Source: Promicromonospora sukumoe
GTDB lineage: Bacteria; Actinomycetota; Actinomycetes; Actinomycetales; Cellulomonadaceae
Direction of reading: 5' to 3'
Assembly: GCF_014137995.1 (NCBI RefSeq)
Contig: NZ_JACGWV010000001.1
Location: 3,720,001-3,784,000 of the forward strand
Length of the DNA: 64,000 bases
Each line of letters starts with the position of its first letter. The first letter of the stretch is position 1. The position numbers and the translations under genes were made by a program. Below the pieces are notes generated by a model. The model did no database searches and was not told where the DNA came from. It saw only the letters and a list, made by a program, of their open reading frames with translations. This document shows positions 16,597-25,096 of this stretch, one piece after another.

Positions 16597-17730
16597 CTAC
16601 CCGTTCACGGAGTCACGCCGGCTCGCCCCGGAGGCGCCCGGACCTGGCACCCAGTCCTCGTCGTCGAGCACCCAGGCCGTCGCGTCCGGCCCGGGCCGGA
16701 CCGTGTCGACGAACCAGAAGGTCTGGTCGGGGTTCCAGCCGGCGATGACGCTCGCGGTGTCGTCGCCGACGGGGATCGCCGTGCCGGCCGCGGCGAGGTA
16801 GGCGCCGACGGTGAGGTGGACGGCGTCGTACCGGGTGGCGACCGCCGCCCAGTCGGGCAGCACCCAGCGCCCTACGCGGCTGGTGGTGCGGTACCAGTCG
16901 TGCCGCTTCTGGGCGGTCACCTCCAGCGGGAACTCGCGGCACAGGGCGGCCCAGGCCTCGGGGCCGTCCACCTCGTAGACCCGGGCGTCCGCGGGGACGC
17001 CGACGCGGCGGGTCATGGCCCGCTCCCACCCCATGTCGTCCTCCACGAGCCACAGTCCCGTCGGCCCGTGCGGGCCGAGGCTGCGCGCGGTGTGCGTCAG
17101 GTCCGACGGCGGGGCGGACCACCAGGTGCCGCTCCAGGACGCCGTGGGGTCGTCGGGCCGGTCCTTGAGCGCGCTCCGCTCCTCGGCCCGGACCTCCGCG
17201 CTCCAGAGCGCGAGCCGGTCCGCCGCGCCCATCGGGGCGGGCTCCTGGTCGGTGTTCCAGGTGACCGCGTGCTGGTCGCCCGCCGCGAGGGGCTCGGTCC
17301 ACCAGCCGACGGCGGCAGACCCGGCCACGTGCACCGCGACGCGCTCCAGGGCGGCGCGCACCACGGGAAGGGCGGCGAGCACGTCCTCGCCGTCGGGCTC
17401 CTGCCAGTAGCGGGCGACCGTCACCGTGTCGGCGAGGGTACGCAGCGAGGTCTCCGGGTCGAGCTCGGCGAGGGGCAACTCGCCCAGCAGGGCGGCGACC
17501 GACCCGGGCGTGGCGTCGTGCGGCTCCACGTCGCGGTCCCCGGTGCTCACCAGCACGACCGAGCGCCCGCGGCCCGGGTCGAGATCGTAGCCGGCCAGCA
17601 TCGCGGCCACGGAGAACGGCCTCTCCGGCCGGTCGGTGCCCGCCGCCAGCGCCTCGGAGCGGCGCGCGTACTCCAGCAGGAACCGGCGCCCGCGCGACCC
17701 GCGCAGCAGCGTCTCCGGTGTGATCTTCAC
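16597..17730 (-). CDS. Hypothetical protein
   Basis: 377 residues from GTG at 17730 with GGGGAACC before it; longer upstream starts lack support. Soluble, Trp-rich and acidic, beginning MKITPETLLRGSRGRRFLLEYA. Aromatic segments include GWWTEPLAAGDQHAVTWNTD, SGTWWSAPPSDLTHT, LWLVEDDMGWERAM, RWVLPDWAAVATRYDAVHLTV and VIAGWNPDQTFWFVD. I recognise no catalytic motif, though proteins opening TP-x-x-LL-x-x-x-x-GRR occur widely in actinobacteria. Possibly immunity or ligand-binding; function unknown. A short intergenic region of about 130 bp to the divergent gene at 17862 holds both promoters. Confidence 0.75.
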   Translation of the reverse strand: MKITPETLLRGSRGRRFLLEYARRSEALAAGTDRPERPFSVAAMLAGYDLDPGRGRSVVLVSTGDRDVEPHDATPGSVAALLGELPLAELDPETSLRTLADTVTVARYWQEPDGEDVLAALPVVRAALERVAVHVAGSAAVGWWTEPLAAGDQHAVTWNTDQEPAPMGAADRLALWSAEVRAEERSALKDRPDDPTASWSGTWWSAPPSDLTHTARSLGPHGPTGLWLVEDDMGWERAMTRRVGVPADARVYEVDGPEAWAALCREFPLEVTAQKRHDWYRTTSRVGRWVLPDWAAVATRYDAVHLTVGAYLAAAGTAIPVGDDTASVIAGWNPDQTFWFVDTVRPGPDATAWVLDDEDWVPGPGASGASRRDSVNG

Positions 17731-17861
17731 GTGGTTCCCCCTGGTTGTCGCCCTCGCACCGTATCCCGGGTACTCCCGGGGCACCGAGGTTTTAAGGACC
17801 CGCGTTGCGCCGTGAGCGCACACGGCGCCGTCCGCCGTCGGGCAGGGGCTACGTTCCGGGA

Positions 17862-19163
17862 GTGAGCGACGACCTGACCGCCTGGCTGCGCGCGAACGCG
17901 CGCCGCCTGGCGACCCTGGACCCGGACGCCGACGACGACACCGACCTGCTGCCGCTGCTGGAGATCGTGGGTGACGCGCGGGTCGTGGCGGTCGGCGAGT
18001 CGATGCACCGCCTCCACGAGACGTATCTGGTGCGGCACCGGGTCCTGCGGTTCCTGGCGCGGCACGGGTTCACGGCGTACGTGATGGAGTCGGGTTTCCC
18101 GGAGGGCCGGCTCGTGGACGAGTGGGTCGCCGGCCGCAGTGCGCGGCCGGTCCGTGAGGTCCTGGAGCAGGGCGTGACCTACAGCATGGGCCGGTGCCAG
18201 GAGATGCTCGACCTGCTGGCCTGGCTGCGCACGGACGGCGGCGTGCGGTTCTACGGGGCGGACGTGCCGGACTCGGCCGCGAGCGCCCGGCCGGCGGTCG
18301 AGGTGGTGGAGGCCTTCCTGGCCGACGTCGACCCGGGGTACGCGGCGCACGTGCTCGCGGACCTGCTGCCGCTGTTCGGCTACCTGCCGGCGGACCGGTC
18401 CGGGATCGCACAGGCGGCGCCCGCGCTGCACGCGTACATCGCGCTGCCGGCCGCCGAGCGGGCGGCACTGACGGCGCTGGTCGGCGAGCTCGCGGAGCGG
18501 GTGCGGGCCCGCCGGGTCGACTACCTGGAGGCCGGGGCGGACCCGGAAGAGGTGGCGTTCGCCGTGCACGCCGCGCGGGTGGCCCGGCAGACGGACGCGT
18601 TCCTCGCCGCGATGCCCGCGGGCGCGACGCGCGCCTACCCGCCGGGCAACGTGCGCGACGTGACCATGGCGGACACGGTCGAGTGGGTGCTGGAGCGCGA
18701 ACCCCGCGTGGTGGTCGCCGCGGCGAACGGCCACGTGCAGCGCACCCCGTTCCACGCGCCGCCGTTCGTGCCCCAGCCGATGACGACGATGGGGCGCGAG
18801 CTCGCGGACCGGCTCGGGGACGACCTCGTGGTGCTCGGCACCACGTTCGGCGGCGGCACGGCCTGGCTGCACCGCCCGGGGCCCGACGACGCCCCGGGGC
18901 ACTCCACCCCGTTCACCCAGGACCTCGGCGCGCTGGACCCGGGGAGCCTCGACGCCGCGCTCGCCGCGCCCGGGCTCGGCTCGTACTTCGTGGACCTGCG
19001 CACGGCCGACGGCGCGGCCGCCGCGGCCCTGGACGCGACGCGCGGCACGCACAACGGCGCCGAGCTGCAGCTCGTGGACGCCCGGCGGGCGTTCGACGCC
19101 GTCGTGCACATCGACCGGGTCACGCCCTGGCACACGTGGATCCCCGTGCCAGGCGGTCGCTGA
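17862..19163 (+). CDS. Erythromycin-esterase-family protein
   Basis: 433 residues from GTG at 17862; the upstream frame to 17805 has no better start. Family marks: VVAVGESMHRLHETY (the GExxH pair that supplies catalytic Glu and His), YVMESGFPEGRLVDEWV, VRFYGADVPD, VVVAAANGHVQR and a C-terminal THNGAELQLVDARRAFDAVVHID. Ere enzymes open macrolide lactone rings, but most homologues in soil actinobacteria are uncharacterised, so macrolide hydrolysis is not claimed. Cytoplasmic, no signal peptide. Convergent with the hydrolase gene downstream. Confidence 0.9.
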   Translation: MSDDLTAWLRANARRLATLDPDADDDTDLLPLLEIVGDARVVAVGESMHRLHETYLVRHRVLRFLARHGFTAYVMESGFPEGRLVDEWVAGRSARPVREVLEQGVTYSMGRCQEMLDLLAWLRTDGGVRFYGADVPDSAASARPAVEVVEAFLADVDPGYAAHVLADLLPLFGYLPADRSGIAQAAPALHAYIALPAAERAALTALVGELAERVRARRVDYLEAGADPEEVAFAVHAARVARQTDAFLAAMPAGATRAYPPGNVRDVTMADTVEWVLEREPRVVVAAANGHVQRTPFHAPPFVPQPMTTMGRELADRLGDDLVVLGTTFGGGTAWLHRPGPDDAPGHSTPFTQDLGALDPGSLDAALAAPGLGSYFVDLRTADGAAAAALDATRGTHNGAELQLVDARRAFDAVVHIDRVTPWHTWIPVPGGR

Positions 19164-19205
19164 GGCGAGACGGTCCGGAGCGGTGCTGCGCGCGCGGGCG
19201 TGGGG

Positions 19206-20102
19206 TCAGGCCGGGACGAGGCCCCGGACCTGTCGCGCCAGCGTGGGCCAGACGACGGGCGGCAGGTCGTGCCCGACGTCGTCGAGCACCAGGAGCCGGG
19301 CGCCGGGGACCGCGCGTGCCGTGGCGCGGGCCGCCGTCGTCCGCACCAGGGGGTCCTCCGCGCCGTGGACGACGAGCGTCGGGGTGCGCACCTCGCGCAG
19401 CCGGGGCCCGTGCCACGACGCGCGGAGCTGCCGGCCCATGGCGCGCATGTCGCGCGGGCCGCAGTCGAGGCCGCGCTCGATCCGGGCACGGGCCACCGCC
19501 TCGTCGACGGGGTACGCCGACGACGCCATGGCCCGGGCGACGGCGAGCGCGGACGCGACGTCGCCCTCCCGGCTCCGGGGATACCGAGCGGTGGCGCGCC
19601 GCGCGACCATCCCGTACCGCAGGTGCCGCAGCGCGCCCAGGCCCACGGCGTCGCTGGGCGGGGCGTCGCACGTGACGAGCCCGAGGGTCCGGTCCGGGTA
19701 CCGCAGGGCGAACCGCTGCGCCACGACGCCGCCCTGGGAGTGCCCCAGCGCCACCGCGCGGTCCCAGCCGACGGCGTCGAGCACGGCGGCGGCGTCGTCC
19801 ACCACGTCCTCGGCCGTGTAGGGCACGGAGCCCCCGCCGAACAGCGACGTCCACGAGACGCGCCGCTCGCTCGTGCCGAACCGGGTGGACTCCCCGGTGT
19901 CGCGCTGGTCGAACCGGACCACGTCGAAGCCCTCGTCGGCCAGCGCGCGACAGAAGCCGTCCGGCCACCAGAACCGGGACATGGCCAGGCCCATCAGCAG
20001 GAGCAGGGGTGTGCCGCGGCCGGTGCCGAACCGGTCGTAGGCGAGGGCGACGTCGCCGTTGCGCGCGAAGCGGGTCGGCGACCAGATGTCATGGCCGATC
20101 AC
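19206..20102 (-). CDS. Alpha/beta hydrolase
   Basis: 298 residues from GTG at 20102. Alpha/beta-hydrolase fold with the oxyanion loop LLLLMGLAMSRFWWPDGF, the FDQRDTGES loop, nucleophile elbow GHSQGGVV (Ser), acid TLVVHGAEDPLVR (Asp) and catalytic His in DVGHDLPPVVW. Nearest in pattern to the cytoplasmic esterase/lipase group that includes aclacinomycin methylesterase-like RdmC proteins. Substrate unknown. Head to head with the AraC regulator gene (43 bp between starts), which may control it. Confidence 0.88.
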   Translation of the reverse strand: MIGHDIWSPTRFARNGDVALAYDRFGTGRGTPLLLLMGLAMSRFWWPDGFCRALADEGFDVVRFDQRDTGESTRFGTSERRVSWTSLFGGGSVPYTAEDVVDDAAAVLDAVGWDRAVALGHSQGGVVAQRFALRYPDRTLGLVTCDAPPSDAVGLGALRHLRYGMVARRATARYPRSREGDVASALAVARAMASSAYPVDEAVARARIERGLDCGPRDMRAMGRQLRASWHGPRLREVRTPTLVVHGAEDPLVRTTAARATARAVPGARLLVLDDVGHDLPPVVWPTLARQVRGLVPA

Positions 20103-20144
20103 CCCAACGATTCTCGCCCAGGCACTCCGATTACGCTGGCTCAC

Positions 20145-20915
20145 ATGCACGACAGCCGGTCCCTGCCGACGTTCGCCGCGGGCGCCGTCGACGTCCCGTA
20201 CGTCATCCAGGGCATGGACGAGCTCGTCTCGCGCGACACCGTCTGGGAGGAGCACTCCCACCCGACGCACGAGCTGCTGTGGAACCTGCGCGGGGCGTCC
20301 AGCGCGACGACGGGCAGCCGCACCTGGACGATCACCCCGCTGGTGGGCCTGTGGGTGCCGGCCGGGGTGGTGCACTCCGGCCGCATGCCCGCGGGCACCT
20401 GGTACCGGGCGGCGCAGTTCGGCCTGCACGCCGCTCCCCCGCTGGCGCAGGAGCCGGTGGCCGTCGAGATCACGCCGCTGCTGGCCCTGCTGCTCGACCG
20501 GCTCGACGACGGCGCCCTGCCCACGGCGTCGCGCACGCTGACCGAGCAGATGGTGCTCGACGTCCTGGCGCCGTCGCCGCACGAGCTGTTCGTGCAGCGG
20601 CCGCGCGGCGACCTGCTGCGCCCCATCGCGACGGCCCTGACCGAGGACCCCGCCGACCAGCGCGGCCTGACGGACTGGGCGGTGCTCCTGGACGTCAGCC
20701 CCCGCACGATCACGCGGGCGTTCCGGGCCGAGACCGGGCTGAGCTTCGCCCGCTGGCAGGCGGTCCTGCGGGCGCAGCGCGCGATCCTCCTGCTCGCACA
20801 GGGCATCGCCGTCGAGCAGGTCGCCGAGCAGGTCGGCTACCGCTCCGCGAGCGCCTTCGGCGCCGCGTTCCGCCGGACGACGGGAACGACGCCGGCCCGG
20901 TACCGCCCGGCCTGA
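20145..20915 (+). CDS. AraC-family transcriptional regulator
   Basis: 256 residues from ATG at 20145. An N-terminal cupin-like sensing domain (WEEHSHPTHELLWNLRG, VGLWVPAGVVHSGRMPAG) precedes a C-terminal double helix-turn-helix of the AraC type: LTDWAVLLDVSPRTITRAFRAETGLSFARWQ and VEQVAEQVGYRSASAFGAAFRRTTGTTPARYR. The second helix set is the strongly conserved signature. It likely binds the 43-bp gap it shares with the divergent hydrolase gene. No ligand can be named. Confidence 0.93.
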   Translation: MHDSRSLPTFAAGAVDVPYVIQGMDELVSRDTVWEEHSHPTHELLWNLRGASSATTGSRTWTITPLVGLWVPAGVVHSGRMPAGTWYRAAQFGLHAAPPLAQEPVAVEITPLLALLLDRLDDGALPTASRTLTEQMVLDVLAPSPHELFVQRPRGDLLRPIATALTEDPADQRGLTDWAVLLDVSPRTITRAFRAETGLSFARWQAVLRAQRAILLLAQGIAVEQVAEQVGYRSASAFGAAFRRTTGTTPARYRPA

Positions 20916-21017
20916 GTCCGCACCCGCGCCTGCACGCGCCCCAAACGCGTGTCCCGATCGCTACATCTGCCGTCCGTATCACTCGATTGCGTCAGAAGAC
21001 CGGCAGTTCGTAGGATG

Positions 21018-21036
21018 TTAGGTAAACCTCTCCTAA
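21018..21036. promoter_or_regulatory. IdeR/DtxR-type iron box
   Basis: TTAGGTAAACCTCTCCTAA is a 19-bp site whose outer arms TTAGG/CCTAA match the consensus TTAGGTTAGGCTAACCTAA of actinobacterial iron regulators. It sits 60 bp before the siderophore-binding lipoprotein gene, the expected place for iron-dependent repression. Confidence 0.85.
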
Positions 21037-21096
21037 CTCGTGACCCAGTCACGGGTGCTCCGAGGTCCCCTGCACTTGAGAGCGAGCTACCTGCAC

Positions 21097-22128
21097 ATGC
21101 GCCCACGTCGTCTTCTTGCCCTGATCGCGGCCGGATCGGTGGCCTTCGGCCTGTCCGCCTGCGGCGGCACCTCCCCCGAGGCCACCGACGGGGAGAGCAC
21201 CGCCGCGTCGTCGGGCGACTACCCGGTCGTGATCGAGCACGCCCTCGGCACCACCACCATCGAGGCGAAGCCGGAGCGCGTCGCCACGGTCGCCTGGGCC
21301 AACCACGAGGTCCCGCTCGCGCTGGGCGTCGTGCCGGTCGGCATGGCCGCCGCGAACTTCGGCGACGACGACGGCAACGGCCTGCTCCCCTGGGTCGAGG
21401 AGGAGCTCGACGAGCTGGGCGCCGAGCCGCCCGTGCTGTTCGACGAGACCGACGGCATCGACTTCGAGGCCGTCGCCGACACCGAGCCCGACGTCATCCT
21501 CGCCGGCTACTCCGGCCTGACCCAGGAGGACTACGACACGCTCAGCGAGATCGCCCCGGTCGTCGCCTACCCGGAGGCGCCGTGGGCCACGTCGTGGCGC
21601 GACGTCATCCTCTACAACAGCCAGGGCCTCGGCATGGCCGCGGAGGGCGAGGAGCTCGTGGCGAGCATCGAGCAGCAGATCGACGACACCGTCGGCGGGC
21701 ACCCCGAGCTCGAGGGCAAGAACGCGATGTTCGTGACGCACGTCGACACCGCCGACCTGAGCACGGTCAACTTCTACACGGCCAACGACACCCGGGCCGC
21801 CTTCTTCGAGGACCTCGGCCTGGCCACCCCGGAAGCCGTCGTCGAGGCCTCGGCCGCCGGCGAGTTCTCCGGCAGCGTGAGCGCCGAGCAGGTGGACCTG
21901 TTCGACGACGTCGACCTGATCGTCACCTACGGCGACCAGGAGCTCGTGGACACACTGAAGGCCGACCCGCTGCTGTCGCAGATGCCGGCCGTCGCCAACG
22001 ACGCCGTCGTCTTCCTGGACGGCGAGGGCCCGGCGGGCACCGCCGCGAACCCGACCCCGCTGGCGATCCCGTGGGTCCTGGAGGACTACGCCGACCTGCT
22101 GGCCGGCGCCGCCGCCAAGTCCGAGTGA
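21097..22128 (+). CDS. Siderophore-binding lipoprotein of ABC importer
   Basis: 343 residues from ATG at 21097; the frame is open upstream to 21040, but the signal peptide MRPRRLLALIAAGSVAFGLSAC fixes this start, with lipobox LSAC and Cys22 as lipid anchor. The rest is a FecB/FepB-type periplasmic-binding fold: TTIEAKPERVATVAW, PLALGVVPVGMAAANFGDD, PDVILAGYSGLTQEDYDTLSEIAPVVAYPEAPW, DLIVTYGDQELVDTL. It captures ferric siderophore outside the membrane and delivers it to the two FecCD permeases that follow in an overlapping operon. Iron regulation through the box at 21018 is expected. Confidence 0.93.
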   Translation: MRPRRLLALIAAGSVAFGLSACGGTSPEATDGESTAASSGDYPVVIEHALGTTTIEAKPERVATVAWANHEVPLALGVVPVGMAAANFGDDDGNGLLPWVEEELDELGAEPPVLFDETDGIDFEAVADTEPDVILAGYSGLTQEDYDTLSEIAPVVAYPEAPWATSWRDVILYNSQGLGMAAEGEELVASIEQQIDDTVGGHPELEGKNAMFVTHVDTADLSTVNFYTANDTRAAFFEDLGLATPEAVVEASAAGEFSGSVSAEQVDLFDDVDLIVTYGDQELVDTLKADPLLSQMPAVANDAVVFLDGEGPAGTAANPTPLAIPWVLEDYADLLAGAAAKSE

Positions 22129-23168
22129 CCACTGCACCTCCCGTGAGCGGGCCGGGCGTCGCCGTCGTGCGGCGCCCGGCGCGTGTCCGGCTCCTGTGGC
22201 TGCTGGCCGTGGCCGCCGTGCTGGTCCTGCTGTGCGCGGCCTCGCTCGCCATCGGCTCCCGCGACGTCTCGTGGGCAGACATCGTGGCGGCCCTGGGCGG
22301 GTCCTCCGACGGGCTCGGCCAGGCCGCCGTCACCAAGCGCATCCCGCGCACCGTGCTCGCGCTGCTCGTGGGCGCCGCCCTCGGCCTGGCGGGCGCCGTC
22401 ATGCAGGGCGTGACCCGCAACCCGCTCGCCGACCCCGGCATCCTCGGCGTGAACATGGGCGCCTCGCTGGCCGTCGTGGTCGGCATCGCGTGGTTCGGGA
22501 TGTGGACCGCGACCGCCTTCATCTGGACGGCGGTGCTCGGCGCGGCCGTCACCGCCACGTTCGTCTACGTGGTCGGATCGCTCGGCCGCGGGGGCGCGAC
22601 GCCGCTCAAGCTGGCCCTGGCCGGCGCCGCGACGTCGGCCGCGTTCGCCTCGTTCATCAGCGCCGTCGTGCTGCCCCGCGGGGACATCGCCGGCAACGTC
22701 CGGTCCTGGCAGATCGGCGGCGTCGGCGGCGCGAGCTTCGACAGCATCGCCCAGATGGCGCCGTTCCTCGTGGCCGGGACCCTGATCTGCCTGGTCGCGG
22801 CCCGCACGCTGAACGCGCTGGCCCTCGGCGACGAGCTCGCGACCGGCCTCGGGGAGCACGTCGCGCTCGCGCGCGGCCTGGCCTCCCTCGGCGCTGTCCT
22901 GCTGTGCGGGGCCGCCACCGCGATCGCCGGGCCCATCGCGTTCGTCGGGCTCGTCGTGCCGCACGTGTGCCGGCTGCTCGTCGGCGTCGACCACCGCTGG
23001 CTACTGCCGTTCTCCGCGCTGTCGGGCGCCGCCCTGCTCACCGCGGCCGACGTGCTCGGCCGCATCGTCGCGCGCCCCGACGAGCTCGAGGTGGGCATCA
23101 TCACCGCGCTCGTCGGCGCCCCGTTCTTCATCTCGATCGTCCGCCGCCAGAAGGTCCGGGAGCTATGA
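22125..23168 (+). CDS. FecCD-family siderophore permease, subunit 1
   Basis: 347 residues from GTG at 22125, a GTGA overlap with the binding protein. About nine to ten helices with family motifs RIPRTVLALLVGAALGLAGAVMQGVTRNPLADPGILGVNMGASLAVV, GAATSAAFASFISAV, ATAIAGPIAFVGLVVPHVCRLLVG (the coupling-helix region with G-P-I-x-F-V-G-L-x-x-P-H) and DVLGRIVARPDELEVGIITALVGAPFFI. It forms the membrane channel as a heterodimer with the next gene product. Confidence 0.95.
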   Translation: MTTAPPVSGPGVAVVRRPARVRLLWLLAVAAVLVLLCAASLAIGSRDVSWADIVAALGGSSDGLGQAAVTKRIPRTVLALLVGAALGLAGAVMQGVTRNPLADPGILGVNMGASLAVVVGIAWFGMWTATAFIWTAVLGAAVTATFVYVVGSLGRGGATPLKLALAGAATSAAFASFISAVVLPRGDIAGNVRSWQIGGVGGASFDSIAQMAPFLVAGTLICLVAARTLNALALGDELATGLGEHVALARGLASLGAVLLCGAATAIAGPIAFVGLVVPHVCRLLVGVDHRWLLPFSALSGAALLTAADVLGRIVARPDELEVGIITALVGAPFFISIVRRQKVREL

Positions 23169-24256
23169 CCGGCACGCTCACCCCGCCGTCGGGCCCGGCC
23201 CCGACCAGCACCGTCCCGTCCGGCACGCCCACCGCCGTGGAGCGGGTCGCCGCCTCCCGTATCCGGCGCGGCCGACGACGCCGCCTCGTGATCGCCCTGC
23301 TCGCCACGCTCGTCGTGGTGCTGCTGGCCGTGACCCTCATGGTCGGCCGCACCTTCTACGCGCCCGCCGACGTCGTGGGCGTCATCCTGGGCCAGGACGT
23401 GCCCGGCGCCTCGTTCACCGTCGGCCGGCTGCGGCTGCCCCGCGCCGTGCTCGCCGCGCTGGCCGGCATCTGCTTCGGGCTGGGCGGCGTCACCTTCCAG
23501 ACCATGCTGCGCAACCCGCTGGCCAGCCCCGACATCATCGGGATCAGCTCCGGCGCGAGCGCCGCGGCGGCCTTCGCGATCGTCCTGCTGGGTCTGGGCG
23601 GCGCGCAGGTCTCCGTGTTCGCCGTCGCCGCAGGTCTGGGTGTCGCCGTCCTGATCTACGTGCTGTCCTACCGCGGCGGCGTCGCGGGCACCCGGCTCAT
23701 CCTGATCGGCATCGGCGTGGCCGCGATGCTCGACAGCGTCACCTCCTACGTGCTCAGCAAGGCGCCCCAGTGGGAGCTGCAGGAGGCGATGCGGTGGCTC
23801 ACCGGCAGCCTGAACGGCGCCGCGTGGGACGACGTCGTGCCCGTCGTGATCGCGCTCGCCGTGCTCGGGCCCGCGCTGGTGGGTCAGGCCCGCAACCTCG
23901 CGGGCCTCCAGCTCGGGGACGACGCCGCCTCCGCCCTCGGGGTGCGCGTCGAGCGCACCCGCATCGTCCTGGTCGTGGCCGCCGTCGGCCTCATCGCGTT
24001 CGCGACCGCCGCGACCGGGCCCATCGCGTTCGTCGCGTTCCTCGCCGGGCCGATCGCCGCCCGCATCACCGGGCCCCACGGCTCGCCCCTGGTCCCCGCC
24101 GCCCTCGTCGGGGCGCTGCTCGTCCTGGTGGCCGACCTCGCCGGCCAGTTCGCGTTCGGCACCCGCTACCCCGTGGGCGTCGTGACGGGAGCGCTCGGCG
24201 CGCCGTACCTGATCTACCTCATCATCCGCACCAACCGCACCGGAGGCTCGCTGTGA
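23165..24256 (+). CDS. FecCD-family siderophore permease, subunit 2
   Basis: 363 residues from ATG at 23165 (ATGA overlap). A cytoplasmic N-terminal tail of ~40 residues rich in Thr, Pro and Arg precedes the FecCD core: RLRLPRAVLAALAGICFGLGGVTFQTMLRNPLASPDIIGISSGASAAAA, RWLTGSLNGAAWDDV and AAATGPIAFVAFLAGPIAARITG. In place of the VPH of its partner it has LAGPIAARI, usual for the second subunit of enterobactin-like systems. Partner of the preceding permease and the ATPase that follows. Confidence 0.95.
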   Translation: MTGTLTPPSGPAPTSTVPSGTPTAVERVAASRIRRGRRRRLVIALLATLVVVLLAVTLMVGRTFYAPADVVGVILGQDVPGASFTVGRLRLPRAVLAALAGICFGLGGVTFQTMLRNPLASPDIIGISSGASAAAAFAIVLLGLGGAQVSVFAVAAGLGVAVLIYVLSYRGGVAGTRLILIGIGVAAMLDSVTSYVLSKAPQWELQEAMRWLTGSLNGAAWDDVVPVVIALAVLGPALVGQARNLAGLQLGDDAASALGVRVERTRIVLVVAAVGLIAFATAATGPIAFVAFLAGPIAARITGPHGSPLVPAALVGALLVLVADLAGQFAFGTRYPVGVVTGALGAPYLIYLIIRTNRTGGSL

Positions 24257-25083
24257 CCGCGGCCCACACCCTCCAGGCCACCGGCCTGTCCCTCGGCTAC
24301 AAGGACCGCACGGTCATCTCCGGGTTCGACCTCGCCGTCCCGCCCGGGCGCATCACCGCGATCGTCGGCGCGAACGCCTGCGGCAAGTCGACGCTGCTGC
24401 GCGCCATGTCGCGCCTGCTCACGCCACGCGAGGGCCAGGTGCTGCTCGACGGCAAGCAGGTGCACCGCACCCCCGCCAAGGAGCTCGCCCGCACGCTCGG
24501 CCTGCTCCCGCAGTCGCCCATCGCCCCCGAGGGCATCACGGTCGGCGACCTGGTCGGGCGCGGCCGCAACCCGCACCAGCGCGCCCTGTCGCGGTGGAGC
24601 CGGGAGGACGACGAGGCCGTCGCCGCGGCGCTGGAGGCCACCCAGACCCTGGACCTCACGGAGCGCGCCGTCGACGAGCTGTCCGGCGGGCAGCGCCAGC
24701 GCGTCTGGATCGCCATGGCGCTCGCCCAGCAGACCGACGTGCTGCTGCTGGACGAGCCCACGACGTTCCTCGACGTCAGCCACCAGGTCGAGGTGCTCGA
24801 CCTGCTCACCGACCTCAACCGGGCGCGCGGCACCACCATCGTCATGGTGCTGCACGACCTCAACCTCGCCGCCCGCTACGCCGACCATCTCGTCGCGCTC
24901 GCCGACGGGCGCGTGCACGCCGCCGGCGAGCCCGGCGACGTGCTCACCACCGACACCGTGCGCGCGGTGTTCGGGCTGGAGAGCCAGGTGATCACGGACC
25001 CGACGTCGGGCAGGCCGCTCATGCTGCCCCTCGGGCGGCACCACGTGACGGCGCCCGCTGCCCCCGCTGTGCCCGCTCCCTGA
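24253..25083 (+). CDS. Siderophore ABC transporter ATPase (FepC-like)
   Basis: 276 residues from GTG at 24253 (GTGA overlap). Complete nucleotide-binding domain: Walker A GANACGKSTLLRAM, Q loop LGLLPQSP, signature LSGGQRQRVWIAMALAQQ, Walker B VLLLDEPTTFLDVSHQ and H loop MVLHDLNLAARY. It powers ferric-siderophore import by the two permeases. The C-terminal VFGLESQVITDPTSGRPLMLPLGRHH is typical of FepC/FhuC ATPases. Last gene of the operon; its stop lies in a hairpin shared with the convergent LAL gene. Confidence 0.95.
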   Translation: MTAAHTLQATGLSLGYKDRTVISGFDLAVPPGRITAIVGANACGKSTLLRAMSRLLTPREGQVLLDGKQVHRTPAKELARTLGLLPQSPIAPEGITVGDLVGRGRNPHQRALSRWSREDDEAVAAALEATQTLDLTERAVDELSGGQRQRVWIAMALAQQTDVLLLDEPTTFLDVSHQVEVLDLLTDLNRARGTTIVMVLHDLNLAARYADHLVALADGRVHAAGEPGDVLTTDTVRAVFGLESQVITDPTSGRPLMLPLGRHHVTAPAAPAVPAP

Positions 25084-25096
25084 GCCGCAGGCTCAG
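25080..25096. terminator. Small hairpin over two convergent stop codons
   Basis: CTGAGCC (25080-25086) and GGCTCAG (25090-25096) form a perfect 7-bp stem with loop GCA. It contains both the TGA of the ATPase and the stop of the convergent LAL regulator. It lacks a T-run, so termination strength is uncertain. Confidence 0.4.

Noticed and set aside
17862..19163. Macrolide resistance gene
   Set aside because: The family assignment is clear, but homologues in soil actinobacteria are mostly uncharacterised, and nothing in the context concerns antibiotics.
21049..22137. Minus-strand frame opposite the siderophore-binding lipoprotein
   Set aside because: Shadow frame of low complexity; the plus strand has a lipobox and full binding-protein fold.
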